DNA from: a virus
Direction: 5' to 3' (one strand)
Virus record (IMG/VR): IMGVR_UViG_3300028571_000029
Location: 1-61,215 of that record
DNA: 61,215 bases
Shown: positions 1 through 5,659 of the stretch, piece after piece
Position numbering within the stretch: the stretch's first letter is position 1
Layout: each line of letters starts with the position of its first letter
The notes under the pieces: model-generated
What the model was told of the DNA's origin: nothing
What the model saw: the letters and a program-made list of their open reading frames with translations, nothing else
The model's database searches: none
Made by a program: the position numbers and the translations under genes

Positions 1-1
1 T

Positions 2-301
2 CCAACCCCAACACCAACACCAACACCTACAGAAACACCAACTCCAACACCAACCCCATCTTCATACACAATTGGATTAGTATATGATCCATCCAGTTCA
101 TCAACTGCTTGTTCAAATTGGAGTGATCCAGGATTAAGAGCTAATTATACAACTAACTGTTTTATATTTATTGATGGGTGTAACTTATATGAATATGGAA
201 CAAGTACAGTAGCAACGAACGGATATTATTCTGATGGATCTAATTCATGGTATGTAAGTAGTGGAGTAGCAGGATCACAAACATCATGTGGTGGAGGATA
301 A
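2..301 (+). CDS. C-terminal end of a PT-linker surface/tail protein (5' truncated)
   Basis: The reading frame is open from base 2 to the TAA at 299-301, so only the last 99 residues are present. It opens with about ten Pro-Thr repeats, then a Cys-containing, Gly/Ser/Asn-rich domain of about 80 residues ending in a CGGG tail. The next gene has the same plan (PT linker plus small Cys-rich domain). PT linkers of this kind join domains in secreted or virion adhesins of Bacteroidota and their phages; the tail-fibre/adhesin role is inferred. No enzymatic motif is seen. Confidence 0.7.
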   Translation, partial: PTPTPTPTPTETPTPTPTPSSYTIGLVYDPSSSSTACSNWSDPGLRANYTTNCFIFIDGCNLYEYGTSTVATNGYYSDGSNSWYVSSGVAGSQTSCGGG

Positions 302-314
302 ATAAAAAATAATT

Positions 315-851
315 ATGGCTAAAACATTTTTAATAACATTAGATCCAACAACTAGTCCTGGTCCTTTTAATATTTACTATAATACTACAAGTAGTGATAG
401 TCTTATTGCTGCCTCACCTAGTAATTCCAACAAATCATCTTTATTATCAGGGGTATATGTAATTGTTTCTGATGATGTTAAAAGTATTTTTTTAGAAAAT
501 ATAGCTACAGGTTGTGGAAATTTAAAAGAAATAAATGTAGAACCACCAACTCCAACACCAACACCAACTCCAACTCCAACACCAACACCAACAGCAACGC
601 CAACAGCAACTGCAACTAATTGCACTGAATATAGTGTAGTTCCTGATGCTGGAGAATTAGCAGCTTCAGATGATGGATTTATATATTTTTCATTTGATAA
701 TTGTTCTGGTACACCTACAACAACATCACTTAATAGTCCTGCTACTTTTTGTGTTCAAAATTTAAGTACATTATTTTTATTTTATTATGTTAGTGGAAAT
801 CCAACACAATGTGTAAATAGTACTTATTCAAATACAACAGTACCTTGTTAA
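315..851 (+). CDS. PT-linker surface/tail-associated protein
   Basis: 178 residues. An N-terminal beta-rich domain of about 75 residues (starting MAKTFLITLD) is followed by a PT/AT-repeat linker at about residues 76-100 and a C-terminal domain with four spread Cys residues ending in VPC. The linker is coded by near-identical CCAACA hexamers (about 541-617), a tract prone to slippage. It starts 13 nt after the previous stop and shares its architecture, which suggests tandem paralogues. A role as a fibre or capsid decoration is inferred, not shown. Confidence 0.72.
   Translation: MAKTFLITLDPTTSPGPFNIYYNTTSSDSLIAASPSNSNKSSLLSGVYVIVSDDVKSIFLENIATGCGNLKEINVEPPTPTPTPTPTPTPTPTATPTATATNCTEYSVVPDAGELAASDDGFIYFSFDNCSGTPTTTSLNSPATFCVQNLSTLFLFYYVSGNPTQCVNSTYSNTTVPC
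541..617 (+). repeat. CCAACA-type hexanucleotide tract coding a Pro-Thr linker
   Basis: Tandem hexamers (CCAACA/CCAACT, then CAGCAA variants) code for PTPTPT...ATPTAT. A sister tract lies at 2-50. Repeat-length changes would keep the frame and alter linker length. Confidence 0.75.
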
Positions 852-875
852 TAATATTAATATAAAATAAAAAAT

Positions 876-1103
876 ATGGTAAAATATTTAAAAAATCCAA
901 ATTCAGTAGTTAAAGTAGATACTGAGGCTAAAAGTTTAATTTTTTATATTCTTCAAGAAAATATAATTATGATAAGAAAAGATGATAGTGAGTATGGATA
1001 TAATCATGTAACAGTAATAAGTTATAATAACGGTAGATATTTAGACGCTACTGAAGAAGAATTTTTAGCATTTAAAGATTTATGTCTAAATAAATTTAAT
1101 TAA
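876..1103 (+). CDS. small hypothetical protein
   Basis: 75 residues, beginning MVKYLKNPNSVVKVDTEAKS. Mixed alpha/beta composition with no recognisable motif, signal peptide or membrane segment. It is the last gene before the RNA-gene cluster and is followed by a promoter at 1105. Not recognised. Confidence 0.6.
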   Translation: MVKYLKNPNSVVKVDTEAKSLIFYILQENIIMIRKDDSEYGYNHVTVISYNNGRYLDATEEEFLAFKDLCLNKFN

Positions 1104-1104
1104 A

Positions 1105-1135
1105 GTTGGATGTTTAGTATAAAGTAACTATATTT
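1105..1135 (+). promoter_or_regulatory. Bacteroidota-type promoter ahead of the RNA cluster
   Basis: AGTTGG with TTG at 1105-1107, a 21-nt spacer, then TATATTT at 1129-1135. It matches the TTG-N20-TAnnTTT pattern found many times at 39-50 kb. The start codon of the 45-codon ORF follows only 7 nt later, so the transcript would be nearly leaderless or start downstream. Confidence 0.5.
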
Positions 1136-1142
1136 ATATAAA

Positions 1143-1280
1143 ATGGAAATGCAATTAATACATACCCAAAATTGGCTTAACGGAAATCAAAGACCGTGCG
1201 GCTCGTTTAATGTCTATAGCTTAAGTAAGCAAGATACAGCGATTAGAGCAATAGGGCTAAATGATACAGTATTGATATAA
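1143..1280 (+). CDS. possible 45-residue protein or non-coding leader RNA
   Basis: ATG at 1143, TAA at 1278-1280, starting MEMQLIHTQNWLNG. It sits alone between a promoter (1105) and a strong terminator (1305), so this stretch is its own short transcription unit of about 190 nt. Composition is less AT-rich than neighbours. No family is recognised. Either a small protein or a small RNA is possible. Confidence 0.4.
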   Translation: MEMQLIHTQNWLNGNQRPCGSFNVYSLSKQDTAIRAIGLNDTVLI

Positions 1281-1304
1281 TTAGATAATTAAAAGATACA
1301 ATCG

Positions 1305-1337
1305 AAAGCCCTAACCAAAAATTAGGGCTTTTTTTAT
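1305..1337 (+). terminator. rho-independent terminator
   Basis: Perfect 10-bp stem AAAGCCCTAA (1305-1314) with TTAGGGCTTT (1322-1331), a 7-nt loop, and an uninterrupted T run that overlaps the 3' arm and continues to 1335. Confidence 0.88.
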
Positions 1338-1387
1338 TACAAAAAGTTGCATATACAAAAAAAAGATACTATATTTAGTTTAAATAA

Positions 1388-1458
1388 GGAAGAGTTGATC
1401 AAGGTGGTCGGTAGGTCTGCAAAACCTATATTAGTGGGTTCGATACCCATCTCTTCCT
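1388..1458 (+). tRNA. tRNA-Cys (anticodon GCA)
   Basis: Acceptor GGAAGAG (1388-1394) pairs with CTCTTCC (1451-1457). The anticodon stem is TAGGT/ACCTA with loop CTGCAAA, reading GCA. The T-arm GTGGG-TTCGATA-CCCAT has one G-U pair. CC follows the discriminator base, but the full CCA is not encoded (CCG). Confidence 0.88.
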
Positions 1459-1505
1459 CCGGTGAGTTTAAGTATTGTTCTCCGTGAGAAAAAAACGATA
1501 CAAAT

Positions 1506-1578
1506 GGTGCTTAAGCTAACTAGGTAGAAGCGAAAGACTGAAAATCTTTAGGATGAGGTTCGATACCTCAAAGTACCA
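1506..1578 (+). tRNA. tRNA-Phe (anticodon GAA)
   Basis: Acceptor GGTGCTT (1506-1512) pairs with AAGTACC (1571-1577), one G-U. Anticodon stem AAAGA/TCTTT with loop CTGAAAA, reading GAA. T-arm TGAGG-TTCGATA-CCTCA. CA follows the discriminator. Confidence 0.88.
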
Positions 1579-1663
1579 CAAACATATTAAATTATTATAT
1601 TAAAAATGAAAACAAAAAAGTATAAACAGTAATACCCTCTAAGTAAATGAGGGTTTTAAAAAC

Positions 1664-1736
1664 GCCTTCGTAGCTTAATTGGTAGAGCAATATGCTTTTA
1701 ACATATGTGGTGACAGTTCGATTCTATCCGGGGGTA
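1664..1736 (+). tRNA. tRNA-Lys (anticodon TTT)
   Basis: Acceptor GCCTTCG pairs with CGGGGGT (1729-1735) through several G-U pairs. D-arm GCTTAATTGGTAGAGC. Anticodon stem ATATG/CATAT with loop CTTTTAA, reading TTT. The T-stem GACAG/CTATC has one C-A mismatch, so it is slightly degenerate. A small hairpin (ACCCTC/GAGGGT) lies just upstream at about 1634-1654. Confidence 0.82.
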
Positions 1737-1744
1737 CAAAAAAT

Positions 1745-1813
1745 ACGGTATAGGCCATGGTGGCCAAATGGTCTCCAAAACCATAGGAGAGGGTTCGATT
1801 CCTTCATTCCGTG
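1745..1813 (+). tRNA. tRNA-Trp (anticodon CCA)
   Basis: Acceptor ACGGTAT (1745-1751) pairs with ATTCCGT (1806-1812) with one T-T mismatch. Anticodon stem ATGGT/ACCAT with loop CTCCAAA, reading CCA. T-arm GAGGG-TTCGATT-CCTTC. Only 8 nt separate it from tRNA-Lys, so the two are probably co-transcribed and processed. Confidence 0.82.
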
Positions 1814-1822
1814 CAAAAGAAA

Positions 1823-1833
1823 TTGTTCTTTGA
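1823..1833 (+). promoter_or_regulatory. boxA-like motif before tmRNA
   Basis: TTGTTCTTTGA resembles the boxA antitermination element of rRNA leaders (E. coli TGCTCTTTAACA). A second copy, TGTTCTTTGA, is at 2614-2623. Both are inside the stable-RNA cluster and immediately 5' of a gene, as expected for boxA. The function is inferred from similarity only. Confidence 0.4.
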
Positions 1834-1838
1834 TTTAT

Positions 1839-2332
1839 GGGGGTGACATGGAATTGACTAGTCGATTAAAGTGTAACACAACAAGCAGTGCGATGAATGG
1901 TATAGCACTATAAAATGTACGTTCGAACAATAAATGACAATAAGTCAACTTTCTCTTTCGAAGATGCAATGTCTTTCGTAGGAGCGGATTTCGCAGTAGC
2001 TGCTTAATTCATTCAGGTTGTAATGAACCTAGGAACATAATCATTACAAACAGAGCCACGTTCAGAATACTGCTCTAATAAAAGTGAATTCGACACAGTT
2101 GCTGGTAACGATGTTAAAATAGGAACCAGATAGTGGAATAGATCGTTTGAAAAATCGGTCGGCCCTTTACTGATCAATATAAGTTAGTAGAATAACGCTG
2201 CTGCTAGTATTCTTTAAATTACGTGGGAAGATGCAGCTCTCCCAATGTAGCTAACCATTATAGATCTAAGCTTGTAATAAATTGTGAGATAACTGCCGAA
2301 ATAGGACCTGGGTTCGAAACCCAGCACCTCCA
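1839..2332 (+). ncRNA. ssrA: tmRNA (transfer-messenger RNA)
   Basis: The 5' end GGGGGTGACATGGAATTGAC matches the tmRNA 5' signature. Its first seven bases pair with CACCTCC at 2325-2331, and the T-arm CTGGG-TTCGAAA-CCCAG (2308-2324) precedes it. There is no anticodon arm; as in tmRNA, a long helix joins the halves (ACAAGC in the 5' part with GCTTGT near 2270). A tag reading frame ends ...FAVAA-TAA at 2005-2007, the AVAA end being a typical protease-targeting tag. The best candidate resume codon, GAC at 1936, gives a 23-residue tag beginning DNKST, longer than the usual 10 or so. At 494 nt it is longer than E. coli ssrA. The downstream 2010-2270 part should hold the pseudoknots. tmRNA tags and releases stalled ribosomes with SmpB; no smpB is seen here, so the host protein would be used. 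Confidence 0.9.
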
Positions 2333-2336
2333 CTAT

Positions 2337-2408
2337 AGTTCCTTAGGTTAAAGGATAGACCACTCGGCTACGAACCGGGAAATACAAGTTCGAGTCTTGT
2401 AGGAACTA
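2337..2408 (+). tRNA. tRNA-Arg (anticodon ACG)
   Basis: Acceptor AGTTCCT (2337-2343) pairs perfectly with AGGAACT (2401-2407). Anticodon stem CTCGG/CCGGG with loop CTACGAA, reading ACG (read as ICG after editing). T-arm ACAAG-TTCGAGT-CTTGT. It starts 4 nt after the tmRNA ends. Confidence 0.87.
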
Positions 2409-2410
2409 CA

Positions 2411-2449
2411 GAATGCCGTGGGTTGAGGGTTCGAATCCCTCCCCGGGTA
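2411..2449 (+). pseudogene. tRNA 3'-half remnant
   Basis: A perfect T-arm (GAGGG-TTCGAAT-CCCTC, 2425-2441) is followed by an acceptor-like strand CCCGGGTA. No matching 5' acceptor strand or anticodon arm lies upstream, because tRNA-Arg ends at 2408. It looks like the leftover 3' half of a lost tRNA. A trans-acting half is possible but unsupported. Confidence 0.5.
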
Positions 2450-2460
2450 CTGTAATAAAT

Positions 2461-2604
2461 TGTAGTGTGATGAAACTGGCAGACATGCCCTCCTGTCTCG
2501 AGGGTGAGGAGCAACTGATAAACGTAGGATAGATGGGTTGACCACAAGCTAGCAATGTCCTACAGCTAAAGTCCTCGTGAGTGGTTCGAATCCCTCCGCT
2601 ACAG
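2461..2604 (+). tRNA. oversized tRNA-like RNA (class II D-arm, about 144 nt)
   Basis: Acceptor TGTAGTG (2461-2467) pairs with CGCTACA (2597-2603). The D-arm resembles tRNA-Leu (TGATGAAACTGGCAGACATG). A perfect anticodon-like stem CCCTC/GAGGG holds loop CTGTCTC (would read GTC). Between it and the T-arm there are about 75 nt instead of at most 20, containing nested stems GAGGA/TCCTC and GTAGGA/TCCTAC. The T-stem has a bulge. Isotype is uncertain because GTC (Asp) conflicts with the Leu-like D-arm. It could carry an intron or be a tRNA-derived RNA with another role. Confidence 0.55.
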
Positions 2605-2605
2605 C

Positions 2606-2621
2606 AAAATTGCTGTTCTTT
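2606..2621 (+). repeat. 16-nt inverted repeat, left copy
   Basis: AAAATTGCTGTTCTTT at 2606-2621 is the exact reverse complement of 2980-2995. The two copies flank the single gene 2644-2964. The left copy overlaps the boxA-like TGTTCTTTGA and a local hairpin ACAGCA/TGCTGT (2601-2616). Confidence 0.8.
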
Positions 2622-2643
2622 GACATATAGGAGAAAAATAAAA

Positions 2644-2964
2644 ATGGATATAATATCATTTGGTTTAGGGATTAGTAGTGTAGTGGTTATTATTTTAATA
2701 CTAGTTACCGTACGTACAATCGTTAAGTTAGAAAAATTAAAAGAAAAAGTAAGTTCATTAGAAACAGAGTATGTATTCAGAGTTGGGGATATCCAACGAA
2801 TGATTGACCAAAATTCTGAATTACATAATCGAATAATTGATGAAGAAATTCACAGAACTGATAAAATAGCCGATGATATATATCGAACTATTGATTCAAG
2901 ATTAGATAAGTTAGAAGCAAAGCTAACTGATTTATATAAAGGTAAAAAATTAATTAACGGATAA
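2644..2964 (+). CDS. membrane-anchored coiled-coil protein
   Basis: 106 residues from the ATG at 2644 (AT-rich leader; an upstream in-frame ATG at 2581 lies inside the tRNA-like RNA and is rejected). Residues about 5-25 form one hydrophobic segment rich in V/I/L. The rest is charged and heptad-like (KLEKLKEKVSSLE...), a probable coiled coil facing the cytoplasm. It is the only protein gene inside the RNA cluster and is bracketed by a 16-nt inverted repeat. Function unknown. Confidence 0.7.
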   Translation: MDIISFGLGISSVVVIILILVTVRTIVKLEKLKEKVSSLETEYVFRVGDIQRMIDQNSELHNRIIDEEIHRTDKIADDIYRTIDSRLDKLEAKLTDLYKGKKLING

Positions 2965-2979
2965 ATTTAAAAAATAGTT

Positions 2980-2995
2980 AAAGAACAGCAATTTT
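2980..2995 (+). repeat. 16-nt inverted repeat, right copy
   Basis: AAAGAACAGCAATTTT, the exact reverse complement of 2606-2621. It lies just before the tRNA-like RNA at 3000. Confidence 0.8.
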
Positions 2996-2999
2996 AAAT

Positions 3000-3088
3000 A
3001 GTCAGGTGGCGAAATGGGTAGACGCACCGAGTGAGCGGCGGAGGTAATAGTTAATAACTCCTAACAGGTTCGAATCCTGTCCTGAATA
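3000..3088 (+). tRNA. degenerate class II tRNA, Leu-like (possible anticodon GAG)
   Basis: Acceptor AGTCAGG (3000-3006) pairs with CCTGAAT (3081-3087) with one G-A mismatch. The D-arm GCG...CGC is Leu-like. The variable arm GGAG/CTCC and the T-arm ACAGG-TTCGAAT-CCTGT are intact. The anticodon arm is weak: only CCG/CGG pairs if the loop is GTGAGCG, which would place GAG (Leu) correctly after U33. CC follows the discriminator. It is either a decaying tRNA-Leu or a tRNA-like RNA. Confidence 0.55.
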
Positions 3089-3169
3089 CCTTGGGCTCAG
3101 TCAAGCCTCTTATCGCAAGATAACGTAACTGAAGTGGATAATCTAGAAATAGATGACGCTCCACTATTT
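3089..3169 (+). ncRNA. structured spacer RNA with two GNRA-capped hairpins
   Basis: TTATC-GCAA-GATAA (3110-3123) and ATCTA-GAAA-TAGAT (3141-3154) are perfect stems with GNRA tetraloops. The second sits inside an outer stem AGTGGA (3133-3138)/TCCACT (3160-3165). A third hairpin pairs CTTG/CAAG near 3090-3105. It fills the whole gap between two near-identical tRNA-like genes. The class is not recognised; it is too short for a group I intron core. Confidence 0.45.
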
Positions 3170-3298
3170 AGTCAGGTGGCGGAATGGTAGACGCTAAAGG
3201 TAATACAGAGTTGAGGTGATGCACGCCAACCGAGTACGTATTACAATAGAGGGATGTAGTGTATCTCCTTCATACAGGTTCGAATCCTGTCCTGACTA
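3170..3298 (+). tRNA. oversized tRNA-like RNA (class II, 129 nt)
   Basis: Acceptor AGTCAGG (3170-3176) pairs perfectly with CCTGACT (3291-3297), and CA follows. D-arm GCG...CGC is Leu-like. A variable-arm hairpin (AGGGAT with ATCTCCT) and the T-arm ACAGG-TTCGAAT-CCTGT are intact. The anticodon region is about 55 nt instead of 17, with a 7-bp stem GTAATAC/GTATTAC enclosing about 31 nt. An expanded anticodon loop, a small intron or a non-decoding tRNA-like RNA would all fit. Acceptor and T-arm are near-copies of those at 3000-3088. Confidence 0.55.
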
Positions 3299-3322
3299 CA
3301 ACAATTTAAAAACAAGAATGTT

Positions 3323-3829
3323 ATGGAATTTAAAATTCTATCTTCTGGACAAAAAATAGGAAATATAGTAGACTATATTAAAGCCTATCTTAAAGAATTT
3401 GAAAATACTCACTATATAGAAGTGATTGTAGGATCGGATTCACAAAATAGAAAACGTAAAACTCAATACGCTACGGTTATACTACTTCACAAAACTGATT
3501 ATGAATCAAGTATTGGAAAAGGTGGACACGTTCTATACAAAATTGAATCATCAGATAGACCATTCACCACAACAGAATCTGAACGTAGAGACCACAGATC
3601 AAAACGTTTATTAAATGAAGCCTGGAAGTCAATCGAGGTAGCTGAAATGATACGTTCCAATGGAATTAACGTTGATGTTATTGATTTAGATATGAATCCT
3701 GATCCAAAATATAGATCAAATGACGTATTAGCTCAAGCAACAGGCTGGGCAGAAGGAATGGGTTATAGAGTAAGATGTAAACCTGATGCTATGTCAGCAT
3801 CATATGCAGCAGATACATTAGTAAAATAA
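3323..3829 (+). CDS. RNase H-like protein (DUF458/YkuK type)
   Basis: 168 residues. The N-terminal IEVIVGSDSQ (residues about 32-41) carries the first acidic residue of the RNase H-like fold. It is followed by an ATVILLH strand, a GKGG motif and a late acidic IDLDMNPD, as in the DUF458 family of predicted nucleases. Catalytic activity is inferred from the fold, not proven for the family. The next gene starts 1 nt after its stop, so both are probably translated together. Confidence 0.72.
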   Translation: MEFKILSSGQKIGNIVDYIKAYLKEFENTHYIEVIVGSDSQNRKRKTQYATVILLHKTDYESSIGKGGHVLYKIESSDRPFTTTESERRDHRSKRLLNEAWKSIEVAEMIRSNGINVDVIDLDMNPDPKYRSNDVLAQATGWAEGMGYRVRCKPDAMSASYAADTLVK

Positions 3830-3830
3830 A

Positions 3831-4241
3831 ATGGAAAAATTATATTTATCATGGGAGGATATTGAAAACGATATCAACATACTCTGTAATAGAATAAAAG
3901 AAAGAAAATTTCAGTTTATAACTGGTTTACCTAGAGGTGGATTAATTCCTGCAGTACTAATATCACATAAATTAGATATAACATATAAATCCCTTAATCT
4001 CTCTAAGGCAATTACAGAAGGTAAGTACTTATTAATAGATGATATTGCCGATAGCGGAGAGACGTTAATAGATAAGAGATACGAAGGATATATTAAAGCA
4101 ACATTACATTATAAAAAACATTCTCTTATTAAGCCGGATTATTATGCAAGAGAAATACCTAATGATATGTGGTTAGTATATCCTTGGGAGAATGAAAAAT
4201 CAAAAACTATACAAGATTATAAAACAAAATCAAATGATTAA
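3831..4241 (+). CDS. phosphoribosyltransferase-like protein
   Basis: 136 residues. GLPRGGLIPA (32-41) and the PRPP-binding loop YLLIDDIADSGETL (66-79) are the hallmarks of type I phosphoribosyltransferases, which move ribose-5-phosphate from PRPP to a base. It is shorter than typical nucleobase PRTases (about 170-180 residues), and the base-specific hood is not recognisable, so the substrate is unknown. Its stop overlaps the start of the bS21 gene (ATG at 4234, TAA at 4239-4241). Confidence 0.8.
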   Translation: MEKLYLSWEDIENDINILCNRIKERKFQFITGLPRGGLIPAVLISHKLDITYKSLNLSKAITEGKYLLIDDIADSGETLIDKRYEGYIKATLHYKKHSLIKPDYYAREIPNDMWLVYPWENEKSKTIQDYKTKSND

Positions 4242-4422
4242 AATTGTCGTATCAAAATTTAAATCTTTAGATCATGCATTAAAGATTTATAAACAAAAAA
4301 GAAATGCTAGTCAATTAGATAAGCAATTAAGAGCAAATCAAGAATATCTTAAACCCTCTGTAAAAAGACGTAAAGAAATTAAAAAAGCAGAATATATTCA
4401 AAAAACTTATAAAAATAGTTGA
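4234..4422 (+). CDS. rpsU: ribosomal protein bS21, phage copy
   Basis: 62 residues from the ATG at 4234 (an upstream in-frame ATG at 4192 would add 14 unrelated residues inside the PRTase). The sequence follows the bS21 pattern through its length: F-x-x-x-D-x-ALK-x-YK-x-K, QLRANQEYLKPSVKRR and KKAEYIQ. Length and wording match the Bacteroidota form (about 64 residues) rather than the longer E. coli form. bS21 sits on the 30S platform beside the anti-Shine-Dalgarno end of 16S rRNA. A phage copy could replace host bS21 and bias initiation toward phage mRNA; that is inference. Confidence 0.88.
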   Translation: MIKIVVSKFKSLDHALKIYKQKRNASQLDKQLRANQEYLKPSVKRRKEIKKAEYIQKTYKNS

Positions 4423-4475
4423 TAATATGTAATAATATTATTATATTAAATAAAACAAAAACAAAATAACAATTT

Positions 4476-4673
4476 ATGAAAAAAGTATCATTTTTATTAC
4501 TAGCTATTGCAGCTATCACAATGTCTTGTACAACAAGTCAATCAACAAACACTACTCAAGATTCAACATCCGTTGACAGCACTGCAGTAGATTCAATCTC
4601 TAAATCTACAGATTCACTACATGCAGAATCAGCTAAAATTGAACTACCAATACATCCAGTATACGTTCAATAA
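4476..4673 (+). CDS. small lipoprotein
   Basis: 65 residues. MKK followed by a hydrophobic stretch and a lipobox ITMSC (Cys18) give a lipoprotein signal. The mature part is Ser/Thr/Asp-rich (TTSQSTNTTQDSTSVDSTAV), low-complexity and without a folded domain. It would be anchored at an envelope membrane. A superinfection-exclusion or envelope role is possible but unsupported. A terminator follows. Confidence 0.75.
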   Translation: MKKVSFLLLAIAAITMSCTTSQSTNTTQDSTSVDSTAVDSISKSTDSLHAESAKIELPIHPVYVQ

Positions 4674-4697
4674 TTTTTTTTAATTAATTTATTAATC

Positions 4698-4726
4698 AAA
4701 GTGAAGAGAAATCTTCACTTTTTTTA
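4698..4726 (+). terminator. rho-independent terminator
   Basis: Perfect 10-bp stem AAAGTGAAGA/TCTTCACTTT with a GAAA tetraloop (4698-4721), followed by a T run. It ends the unit that contains bS21 and the lipoprotein. Confidence 0.9.
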
Positions 4727-4732
4727 TTTTAG

Positions 4733-4762
4733 TTGGAATATTAAAATATTATTCTTAAATTA
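4733..4762 (+). promoter_or_regulatory. promoter for the clamp-loader operon
   Basis: TTG at 4733-4735, a 20-nt spacer, TAAATTA at 4756-4762, five bases before the gp44 start at 4768. It sits directly behind a terminator. Confidence 0.5.
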
Positions 4763-4767
4763 AGGAT

Positions 4768-5658
4768 ATGATAAAACATAAATTATGGACAGAAAAATAC
4801 CGTCCCGATGTATTAGATAATTATTTAGGTAATGAGTCATTTCTATTATCTTTAAAAGAATGGATTGATACCAATGAGTTTCCTAATCTATTACTACACG
4901 GAGGACCAGGTACAGGAAAAACCACAGCAGCTAAGTTAATAGTTAAAAATATTAAATGTGATTACATTTACATTAACTGTTCTGATGAAAACGGGATTGA
5001 TACTATTAGAGATAAAGTAAAGGGTTTTGCTTCAGCAGCATCATTTCAACCAGTAAAAGTTATTATAATGGATGAAAGTGATTACCTGACAATAAATAGC
5101 CAAGCTGCACTTCGTAATATAATTGAAACGTTTTCTATTACTACTAGATTTATATTTACATGTAATTATGTAGAGAGAATTATTGAACCGTTACAATCAA
5201 GATTAGCTTCATATGAATTACACCCGCCTACATTAAAGGAAGTAGGAATGCATATGCTAAATATTCTTAATACTGAGGGTATTAAATATGAAAAAACTGA
5301 TTTAGTTAATATTATCAAGAAGTTTTATCCTGATATTAGAAAGATATTAAATATATCTCAGTCATGTGTTCGAAATGGTGAGTTAGTATTAGATAATAAA
5401 TTAATAAATCAAAGCAATATAGGAAATATTATATTAGATGAATTAAAGAACAGCTCTAAAGATTCATTTAATAAAATAAGACAGATATTAGCTGATAACA
5501 ACGTAAGAGACTTCACAGAATATTATAAAACATTATTTGATAATCTATCATCAGCTGTAGATATTATTAATATAGGTGAAAGTCAGTATCAATCTGTAAG
5601 TCATCCAGATAAAGAAATATGTTTTATGACATGCATTGCTAAACTATTAAATAAATAA
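4768..5658 (+). CDS. 44: sliding-clamp loader large subunit (gp44-like AAA+ ATPase)
   Basis: 296 residues. Walker A HGGPGTGKTT at 44-53, Walker B VIIMDESD at 98-105, sensor-1 TCN at about 131-133, and the arginine-finger motif QSRL at 143-146. The N-terminal W-x-EKYRP is the RFC/gp44 signature. It loads the phage sliding clamp on primer-template DNA with ATP, together with gp62 two genes downstream. First gene after a promoter. Confidence 0.93.
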   Translation: MIKHKLWTEKYRPDVLDNYLGNESFLLSLKEWIDTNEFPNLLLHGGPGTGKTTAAKLIVKNIKCDYIYINCSDENGIDTIRDKVKGFASAASFQPVKVIIMDESDYLTINSQAALRNIIETFSITTRFIFTCNYVERIIEPLQSRLASYELHPPTLKEVGMHMLNILNTEGIKYEKTDLVNIIKKFYPDIRKILNISQSCVRNGELVLDNKLINQSNIGNIILDELKNSSKDSFNKIRQILADNNVRDFTEYYKTLFDNLSSAVDIINIGESQYQSVSHPDKEICFMTCIAKLLNK

Positions 5659-5659
5659 T

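Noticed and set aside
377-625. Minus-strand frame rich in Gly-Val
   Set aside because: Mirror translation of the PT-repeat tract.
1692-1913. 73-codon open frame
   Set aside because: It runs across tRNA-Lys, tRNA-Trp and the 5' end of the tmRNA; the RNA genes explain the sequence.
2348-2545. 65-codon minus-strand open frame
   Set aside because: Lies in tRNA-Arg, the tRNA remnant and a tRNA-like RNA.
1388-3298. Suppressor tRNA that would read the TAG/TAA interruptions
   Set aside because: None of the readable anticodons (GCA, GAA, TTT, CCA, ACG) pairs with a stop codon; the abnormal tRNA-like RNAs do not show CTA or TTA in a loop.
2461-3298. Group I introns inside the long tRNA-like genes
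   Set aside because: The extra segments (about 40-75 nt) are far too short and lack the conserved core.
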